A stretch of 64,000 bases of DNA from Pseudocercospora fijiensis CIRAD86 (Eukaryota > Ascomycota > Dothideomycetes > Mycosphaerellales > Mycosphaerellaceae). The notes below the pieces were generated by a model that saw only the letters and a program-made list of their open reading frames with translations, did not search any database and was not told the origin of the DNA. Positions 57,170-64,000 of the stretch are shown piece by piece. The stretch covers positions 49,400 to 113,399 of the forward strand of contig NW_006921548.1 in the NCBI RefSeq assembly GCF_000340215.1, read 5' to 3'. The position numbers were made by a program, and so were the translations under genes. The first letter of the stretch is position 1. The number at the start of each line of letters is the position of its first letter.

Positions 57170-59500
57170 GAGCCGATAACCCTAATTATAGCTAAGCCCT
57201 AAGCATAATCCCTATATATTACGATTAGTATAGTAGCTCGTCGAAATCCTTAACGTCGATATTCTCTACGCCGCCGACCGATTCGCTATCGTCGAGGTCC
57301 TTAGCGTCGATATCGTCCTCGTCGCTAACTAATTCGTCTCCGTCGCTACACTCGTTATTATAGACACCCTTACCTAAGTTCTAGGTATAGCGAGCGACGA
57401 GTTTATCTACCTTAGCGGCACCCGTAGTATCGAATGTCGTAGTCTCGGAATTCTCGTCCGGGGTTAGAGCTACTAAGAGCGATCTAGGCGCGTTAATTAG
57501 TAGGTACAACTCGTAAATTGATGTGCCTTTGCCGCTAGCGTCCTTATTTAGGTGCTCGACGGTTATCGGCCTAATCGGACGACGGTCGAGCACCGGATCG
57601 ACTACGGACTCTTTTAGCTACTTATCTAAGTCTAATACGAGCGGTCCCGCCGTAGCGAGAACCTTTAATATTAAGTAGACTACTTCGGCGCTAATCTAGT
57701 TAGGACTATATATCGAGTTAGTATATAATTTATAGGGCCCCTATTTCTTATCTTAACTTACTAATGTCTCTAGTTAAAAGCTCCGAATAGGCTACGGAGC
57801 CCTAGAAGACCGGCTTTCTTAAACTAATAGAAGAAACGACCCGATATAATAGCACTATTAATAAGCGTTACTAGCCCTAATTAATCGTCTCTCTCCTTTC
57901 GAGTTCTATTCGTAGTAAGTCGGCATATCGCTTGTTTAACGAACTCCCTCGACGTAAGGGTTATAACTAGATCGGGCATGCCGTGCTTTATAGCGTTAAC
58001 TTGCGCTATAATCTAGAGTTTGTAAGTATCGCTACGTTCGATCTGCTGCTCTAGTGCCGTGAATCCCTCGTAAAATGCCGTAGAAGACGTAACGGTATAT
58101 ATATATATCTCGAGGGTCGACTAAGACTAGGTACCGTAGTAATCGGCGAATAATTTTGCTAATCCGGACATAGTTAAGGTAACGGACGCTAGCGGAGATT
58201 CCTAGTTGCGGTCTAAACACGCCCGGTTGCTATATTGCTATGCGACTAACGACTCGTTCTACTACTTAATCTGCTCCCCGAGTATTACGTAGGTCTTAAC
58301 TTCGAAGAAACCCGTAACGAGGCCTTCGATCTTACTCTATCGCTAGGGTATCTACTCTATTCGCTTCGTACTTATATATTATAGTAGACAGTCTCGGATA
58401 GCTAAAAGAGCGCTCTTTATAAAAGGCTTTTCTATAATTTGTCGCTTACTGCTCCGAACGCTAACGTTAATACGTAGCAGCTTACTACCGCCCGGCGGCT
58501 TACGCGAAGGTTAGCGCGCCTTTACCTACTTATTGCGTTAGCATAGATTATTATTTATACCGAGGTGCGTATATGTCCTACCTTAGGCCGCCCCTTTAAT
58601 AGCGTAGGGTTAGGAGCGCTAGGCGCACGCTTAGCCTTACTAGGGCTACGGTCGTTAGGCCGAATGCTCGGCGCTATCGAGTCGGAATCGCTATCGTCGC
58701 TATTGCCGCCGGGCGATCTCTAGGGCGTGATTTGCGGCTCGTAATCGGAGTTCGAGCCGTAAGGGCTTTTACAATCGCTATATCGGCGTTGATTAGGCGG
58801 AGTTAGGCTAGGTATACTGCCTATAGCAGGGTTACGCTATAGTAACGATCCGGATATAGATATCTCTATTAGTATAGTATCCTTCTCTAGTATAGTCCTT
58901 AGAGAAATGCTACCCTATAGTAAGGCTACTAATTGAGCTACGTCTATCCTCGTAGCATCTTTCTCCGGCGTAGCAGTAGGTATACGGATGCAACTCCTAT
59001 ACAGTTTGCGGAATTGCTTATCGGTAAATACGGCTAGCGCCTCCTAAGGAGCAATAATATCCGTGCCTTTAGACAGACAACGAGCTTATTAAAGCTTCGT
59101 CTATTCCTCGAGTAGAAAGAAGACCTATAAGCCTAGTTATCCAACCTATTAGGTCGCTCTAGGTGTCTATAATATACCGAATCCGACGTAAGTCGTAGTA
59201 TAAGGCGCACTAGCTCTCCTTTTAACTTTTACTCTCTATTCGTACCGCGAGATATTGTTCTAGTTATCCGTGTCGTATAAGCGGGTAGAGCGTAGTCGCT
59301 TACTAGTGTAATAGAGCGTCTCTTAGTAGAATGCCGCCTACTATCGGCGCCGGTAGAAGTCTAGTCGGAATTACGCATCTCGGTAGTAGTAGCCTAAGGC
59401 GGGTATCTAGTTAGAGGACGAAAGGCTAAGAGTTTAAGCTCGTCGTACAAATTGTAGAGTGCGAAGTGCGTATTAGGACTAAGGATATACCGATAAGCTC
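57170..59500 (-). pseudogene. RIP-degenerated ORF with Ser/Asp-rich middle and acidic tail, unidentified
   Basis: The minus strand reads in order: IDVAQLVALL (about 58920); a Ser/Asp/Pro-rich disordered part (SNSDYEP, GGNSDDSDSDSIAPSI, 58640-58770); a region with SVTLTMSGLAKLFADYYGT and STAFYEGFTALEQQIERSD (58030-58200); then, after a frame change near 57750, LILKVLATAGPLVLDLDK; and finally an acidic C-terminal tail (57240-57360) rich in Asp, Glu and Ser. Upstream of 58960 nothing is certain. The acidic tail is part of repeat C and recurs at 60240-60400. A NACHT/ankyrin or heterokaryon-type protein would have similar layout, but I see no supporting motif. The reading at 58032-58220 is a shadow. 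Confidence 0.4.
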
Positions 59501-59862
59501 CGCTACTAGCTAGTAGAGTAGAACCTGATTTTTGTTTGTTTGTTTGTTTACTAATATCCGAGCTCGTACGGGTCCTCTACGGACGCTAACCGAAATTTCT
59601 CGACGGTCCTACTAGCTTGTTCGCTATACGTAACGGCCGTCTAATATTATCCGTATCCCGCTACCCGCTAAGGGCGCGATATATATACGGGATAATTTAA
59701 GCGACTCCTATACCTCTATCGACTAGAGATACAATACTCGGTTAATACTACTATAAGTTATATATGCGACATATCTCCGCTAAAATTAGAGCACTTTTTA
59801 TTTCCTATATAATTGCTACGGTTAACGGTACGATCGGATAGGGGTCTGCGGGACTTCCCGCA

Positions 59863-59887
59863 TTTCGCTAGGGCGGTCCTATAGAAA
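59863..59887. repeat. Hairpin B, copy 10
   Basis: Arms TTTCGCTAGGGC and GTCCTATAGAAA, right arm decayed. Confidence 0.7.
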
Positions 59888-60008
59888 TTAAGTATATAGA
59901 CACGGCTAGAATAGTAACGGTAAGACAACACGGGTCTTTATTACGATTTAGGGGCAGGTAGAGACTATGCTATACATAGCACCGCTCGCCGTACAATTAT
60001 AGCCTATA

Positions 60009-60053
60009 GGTGTATTAATTAGGAGCCGTAGCGTAGATAGCGGTTAATACACC
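60009..60053. repeat. Hairpin A, copy 8
   Basis: Best preserved copy: arms GGTGTATTAATTA and GGTTAATACACC with TA on each side, same centre as copy 7. Confidence 0.9.
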
Positions 60054-60418
60054 TACATTAGTAAGCCCTACGGCATCTTAGTAGACTACTAGATACGAAA
60101 GAAGTAGGGATTAGATATAATAGCATCTCTACTAGAGAGCGTTAGGTCTTTATTTGCGATATCTAGAGCCGATAAGCCGAATTATAGCGAAGCCCTAGGC
60201 ATAATCCCGACATATTACGATTAGTATAGTAGCTCGTCGCGATCCTTAGCTTCGATGTCCTCTACGCCGCCGACCGATTCGATTTCGTCGAGGTCCTTAG
60301 CGTCTATATCCTCTACGTCGCGGAACGATTCGCTTTCGTCGCCCTACGCGTTATTACGGACATCCCTACCTAACTTCCTAGTATGCCGATCTAAGAGTTT
60401 ATCCGCCTTAGCGGCACT

Positions 60419-62060
60419 CTTTAACGTAAGCAAAAATGCTGCCTTTAAAGGAGCACGACCGCGTATTCGAACTAAGGCAATCTCACTATTGCTCCTTAAA
60501 GGACACGCTAGCCCTAATAGTATAGTAAAAGCGAAACTAAAACGATCGACACGATTATAAAAGTAGAGAGCGAAAACCTAATTCGAACGTAGTTTGCGAG
60601 AACCTCGAACTAAAAGTAGTTTAGGCTCGTAGGGCTAGTCCGCTGCTTAGGAAAGTGCGCTATATTAGAAATAGTAGGTTTATTGATAGGTATCTATCCG
60701 GTCTAGTTAGTAGTAGCCCTAGTTCTTCTTAAGAACGACGGAGATAGTATATATTTCACTTCGAGTAGCGGATAGTGCTTATCTTATAGTATCTTAGTCC
60801 CTGCTCGACTATCGGACTTTATAAGATATAGTACTCGATAGCGAAAACGCGATTGAACCCTAACCCACCTGTCTATAATTACCCGTCTACGCGCATGCTT
60901 TAAAAACTTGCTACTTATCTAATATCGACGTAGCGCCTTCTTCGATTAGGATATCGCATCTCGGGAGTGTAGAGTTAACCTTGTATTAGTTCTTAGCGCC
61001 TTAGGTCGTTCGAAAGGGAAAATGTTTACATTAGAGCTAGCATTATATACACGGTTTAATGTAATGTTAGGTGCTAGGGGACTAATGCCTTAGCTTGCCT
61101 TAGTTAGTTTAGTAGATATAGCAACTATTATCCCTAAAATTTAGTCCCCCGAACGGAGCAGTAATTACATTATTACCGTTTCTAGCTACATTCTTTTTTT
61201 CGAAATTTTCTAAGTCGTATCGAGTGTGCTTAATAGAACGCTAGGAGTTCGTACTACGCTATATGCCTATCTAGGAAGGTAGAGGAGGCGACCCTATAGA
61301 GGTTAGTAAGTAATTCTGCTAATGCGAACATACCGGGATAGGCGGTATGTATCTTTACCTTACTATAGTATTAAACGTCGTTGGTATAGAATTGCTCTAT
61401 AGCTAATACCGGCTTATTATATCGAGCTCGGTATTCTAGTAACATAACTCGTAGCCAAACGCGCACTATTACCGAGACCCCTATTAGATAGCTATAAGCT
61501 AGTCTATCTCTTTAACTAATTCTAGAGCGTCTTAGAATATAGCAGTCTCCGGGTGCTTGTCCTTTAAGGTCTTTAGAGCCTCTTATGCCCCTAATAGGGC
61601 GACAGCCGCCTAGAATATTCTAACGCGCTTCTAGTGAAGATCTGTCTCTAATGTTAGCTGTCGTGCCTACTAATGTCAAATAATTAGTCTCTATACCTGA
61701 CTTGACGCGGCTAATAGTATGCGTTATCGCTATATAGTAGTCCCGCACTTGATCCGGTAGAACTAAATAGTAGGTAAGGAGACGAAGGATACTATTAGGG
61801 CTACTACTCCCGGTTTGTTTAAAGGCCTAATCAAGCTACTTCGGGCTTAGGTAGGTCTCCGGCATAGATGCTAGTACTAAGCACGCGCTAGCGGCCTTCT
61901 GCCCGTCGGCGTTAACCTACTTTACGTTGTAAGATAACATAGCGAAGTAGGCTTAAGGCTGTCGCGTAGGTCTAGATAATTGTAGCTAGATGCTCGTACT
62001 AGTTGGAACCTTCGCTAGGCTTGGCTATAGAGTGGCCGACGTATGCAAAGCCTAGCTTAA
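60419..62060 (-). pseudogene. RIP-degenerated coding-like region sharing its 3' end with the previous gene, unidentified
   Basis: At about 61500-61960 the minus strand reads SACLVLASMPETYLSPK, SILRLLTYYLVLPDQVRDYY, IAITHTISRVKSGIETNYL and, in a second frame, ALKTLKDKHPETAIF. This looks like a helical protein cut by a frame change near 61600. CA and TG are somewhat better kept here than in flanking sequence (for example near 61680). 60430-61360 shows nothing convincing, and the plus-strand reading at 60255-60560 is a shadow of the shared acidic-tail segment. Confidence 0.35.
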
Positions 62061-62064
62061 AGCG

Positions 62065-62456
62065 AAGATTCGGACTGTTGTTTGTTTGTTTACTAATGTC
62101 CGAGCTCGTGCGGGTCCTCTACGGACGCTAACCGAAATTTCTCGACGGTCCTACTAGCTTATTCGCTATACGTAACGGCCTGTCTAATATTATCCGTATC
62201 CCGCTACCCGCTAAGGGCGCGATATATACGCGGGATAATTTAAGCGACTCCTATACCTCTATCGACTAGAGATACAATACTCGGTTAATATTGCTATAAG
62301 TTATATATACGATATATCTCCGCTAAAATTAGAGCACTTTTCATTTCCTATATAATTGCTACGATTAACGGTGCGATCCGATAGGGGTCTACGGGACTTC
62401 CCGCATTTCGCTAGGACGGTCCTACGGAAATTAAGTATATAGATACGGCTAGAATA
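62065..62456. repeat. Repeat C, copy 3 (left part only)
   Basis: Matches copies 1 and 2 from GATTCGGACTGTTG through hairpin B (62406-62430) and ends about 25 bp later, at GGCTAGAATA. The part with hairpin A and the acidic tail is missing. Confidence 0.8.
62406..62430. repeat. Hairpin B, copy 11
   Basis: Arms TTTCGCTAGGAC and GTCCTACGGAAA. It lies about 25 bp before the truncation of repeat C copy 3. Confidence 0.8.
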
Positions 62457-62860
62457 AGAGTAAGTATATACTACAATATCTAGGGCACCGCTTACCGCGG
62501 AATAGTAGCCCTTAGGTATATTTCCTACAGGTCGTGTCGCGGACTGTAGCTAGTAGTACTTACGTCTATTCGTAATAATTGTCGCGGATACGCCTATAAC
62601 GGGTAGCTATAGGGTAGAAAGGTGCCTATATTAAGATAAGGAGAAGAAACATAACCCGAGTTATACGTTATTTTAATCGTAGTTGAGTAGCTCTTAAAGC
62701 ACCGATTAGGTGAAACTAATTAAGCTCTATAATAGCCCTAGACTACTATAACCGACCTCTTCTATGCTATGTGTAGCCAATGTATATAGTTAACGACGAG
62801 ACCGTATCGTCGATTACCTAGTAGGCCCTAAGATATATATATCCTTTCTCCTACCCGCAA
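62457..62860. other. No recognisable feature
   Basis: RIP-type sequence downstream of the Ser/Lys/Arg-rich pseudogene. No coding signal. Confidence 0.35.
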
Positions 62861-64000
62861 TTAGTTGCTATCCTTAGAAGACGTAGCGTAGCGACTACGA
62901 CGAGCACGTCGGTAGCTATCGCTATGTTTCTTCTTATGCTTCTTACGGGACTCCTACTTAGAGACAACCTCCTCCTCGTCCTCTTTAGATTCTAGACTAC
63001 GCTTGCGCTTTAAAGACGCCTTCTTCTTTCCCGAGCCGTAGCTCGAGCTATAAGAGCGGCGGCTCTTCTTGCTAGAGTAGTACTTTAACTCCGATAATCG
63101 GCGAGGAGCGTCGCGATGTCCCTTAGAGCTACGCTTGTTCTTACTATACTTACTAAACTTAGTACGATCTCTCTTTTTATAAGAGGATCGACGCTTCTTA
63201 GAGTTAGCGTCGGACGAGTCGGACTAGCTAGATAATCCCGAGTCGGACTCGGACGCCTCCTCTAAGCTAGAGGATATAGAGCTAGAAGGCTCCGACTCGC
63301 TCCTAGATATATAAGAAGCTACTTCGCGCTTCTCGATAACCTTAGCTTTGCCTCTAGATAGTGCCGCAGCTTCGTTATCCTAAGCGCCTCCCTTGCGCTT
63401 CTCTACGCTTAGCTGTTCGTCCGTACTAGGCTTCTTCTCGCCCTTTAAGTTAGCAGACTTAGTCTTAGAATTAGACTCGTCTATAGTACGGGAAAAGCGC
63501 CGGTCGTCGTCCTTACTATCCGACGGGATAGTAATAGGAGCCGTAGGCTTAATCCGATACAAGTAGGAGCCGAACGTATAGCGTAGGGTTAAAGGGTATA
63601 TCGGCTAGGGGCTAGCCGGACTGCCGTTAGTACGAGACGAAGCCTTATTATCGCTAGACGCACGCGGTGAAGCTACGGCACTAGTCGTCTTCGCCTTCGC
63701 GGTATCGCCGCTAGCTGCAATAGATTAGCTACCGAATACAATACTTTGCGAGGTAAGACTAGCGCTTTGTTGTGTTACCCGAACGTAGTAATATAGTTAG
63801 ATATACTAGTAGGATTCTTACCTAGAACTTTTAAGAGCTGCTCGAGTATAGCGGCAGCACCCTCGTCTCTACTATAACAATATATAAGCTCCTAAATAAC
63901 GGCTTCTAGCTATAGATCGGTTAGTCTATATAGCAGCCGACCTAGTAGTATAAGAGGGCTTATATTAGGGTCGTTATCCTGCACTAGCTTATTGCCGGAG
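62861..64000 (-). pseudogene. Ser/Lys/Arg-rich basic protein, RIP-degenerated, partial
   Basis: The minus strand reads in one frame from about 63720 to 62870 with very few stops. Upper part ASPRASSDNKASSRTNGS; then IKPTAPITIPSDSKDDDRR (63480-63560); an acidic Ser-rich stretch (SSISSLEEASESDSDSG, about 63240-63290); and a basic RS/KS-rich end (KKRRSSYKKRDRTKFSKY, KKSRRSYSSSYGSGKKK, SRKKHKKKHSDSYRRARR, 62880-63200). The composition resembles disordered nuclear proteins of splicing or chromatin type, but no folded domain is visible. The N-terminal part runs beyond the window and the frame is uncertain above 63730. Confidence 0.5.

Larger units (their letters stand above)
56537..57425. repeat. 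Repeat C, copy 1
   Basis: About 890 bp shared with 59528-60418, and its left 390 bp with 62065-62456. Begins near AGATTCGGACTGTTG followed by TTTG repeats. Contains hairpin B (56868-56892) and hairpin A (57013-57057), and runs into the acidic C-terminal coding end of the pseudogene at 57170. Confidence 0.8.
59528..60418. repeat. Repeat C, copy 2
   Basis: Starts with a (TTTG)n run, contains hairpin B (59863-59887) and hairpin A (60009-60053), and ends within the acidic-tail coding segment shared with 57240-57425. Differences from copy 1 are mainly transitions. Confidence 0.8.

Noticed and set aside
57170..59500. Assignment as a heterokaryon-incompatibility or NLR-type protein
   Set aside because: Only general layout (disordered region, helical region, acidic tail) supports it. 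No P-loop, HET or ankyrin motif is visible.
13666..62430. Hairpin B as a bacterial-type rho-independent terminator
   Set aside because: No T tract follows the stems and the sequence is clearly fungal and RIP-mutated.
1..64000. Large Starship-type element with a DUF3435 tyrosine-recombinase captain
   Set aside because: I could not find the recombinase motifs in any frame I read, although the decayed 5' gene at 1-2599 could not be excluded with certainty.

Overview
The window looks like a 64 kb accessory or repeat island from the genome of a filamentous ascomycete (Pezizomycotina) that has been almost completely inactivated by repeat-induced point mutation (RIP). By eye, TpA is in great excess, CpA and TpG are strongly depleted, and CpG is kept. 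Recognisable protein fragments are interrupted almost only by TAG (from CAG or TGG) and some TAA (from CAA), and Cys or His codons are turned into Tyr. I found no intact gene, no rRNA, no tRNA and no CRISPR array. Every gene call is therefore a degenerate pseudogene or a coding-like segment. Its frame is inferred from long runs broken only by Q/W-derived stops.

Layout. 1-2.6 kb: unidentified minus-strand pseudogene with an acidic N-terminus. 2.6-5.6 kb: simple repeats and an AT-rich gene-free block. 5.6-11.9 kb: weak plus-strand coding-like segments. 11.9-18.6 kb: two copies of a 1,759-bp block of equal length that differ mainly by transitions, flanking another decayed reading frame. 20.9-22.8 kb: non-LTR (LINE) retrotransposon remains with a duplicated 3' tail. 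23.0-24.0 kb: unidentified plus-strand ORF. 24.7-27.1 kb: charged coiled-coil pseudogene. 27.3-28.1 kb: hairpin repeat split by a MITE-like insertion. 28.9-32.6 kb: a possible 3.7-kb terminal-inverted-repeat element with a Tc1/mariner-type DDE transposase and a second, unidentified long reading frame. 32.6-41.7 kb: unidentified decayed frames, two copies of repeat D and one of repeat E. 41.8-48.2 kb: the most informative part, with a degenerate Sir2-family deacetylase, a BTB/POZ protein, an ATTGGATT-type minisatellite and a degenerate Argonaute whose PIWI half is missing exactly where repeat E begins. 48.8-56.5 kb: three unidentified decayed genes, one with a 60-bp in-frame tandem repeat. 56.5-64 kb: three copies of repeat C between decayed genes, ending in a basic Ser/Lys/Arg-rich protein.

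Three short palindromic modules recur in unrelated contexts: A (about 45 bp, 8 copies), B (about 25-27 bp, 11 copies) and a 55-bp hairpin (2 copies). B often lies 140-180 bp from A. I do not recognise them, and they are the best candidates here for something undescribed. The second candidate is the clustering of Argonaute, sirtuin and BTB pseudogenes, which could be captured cargo of a mobile element or a RIP-inactivated segmental duplication.
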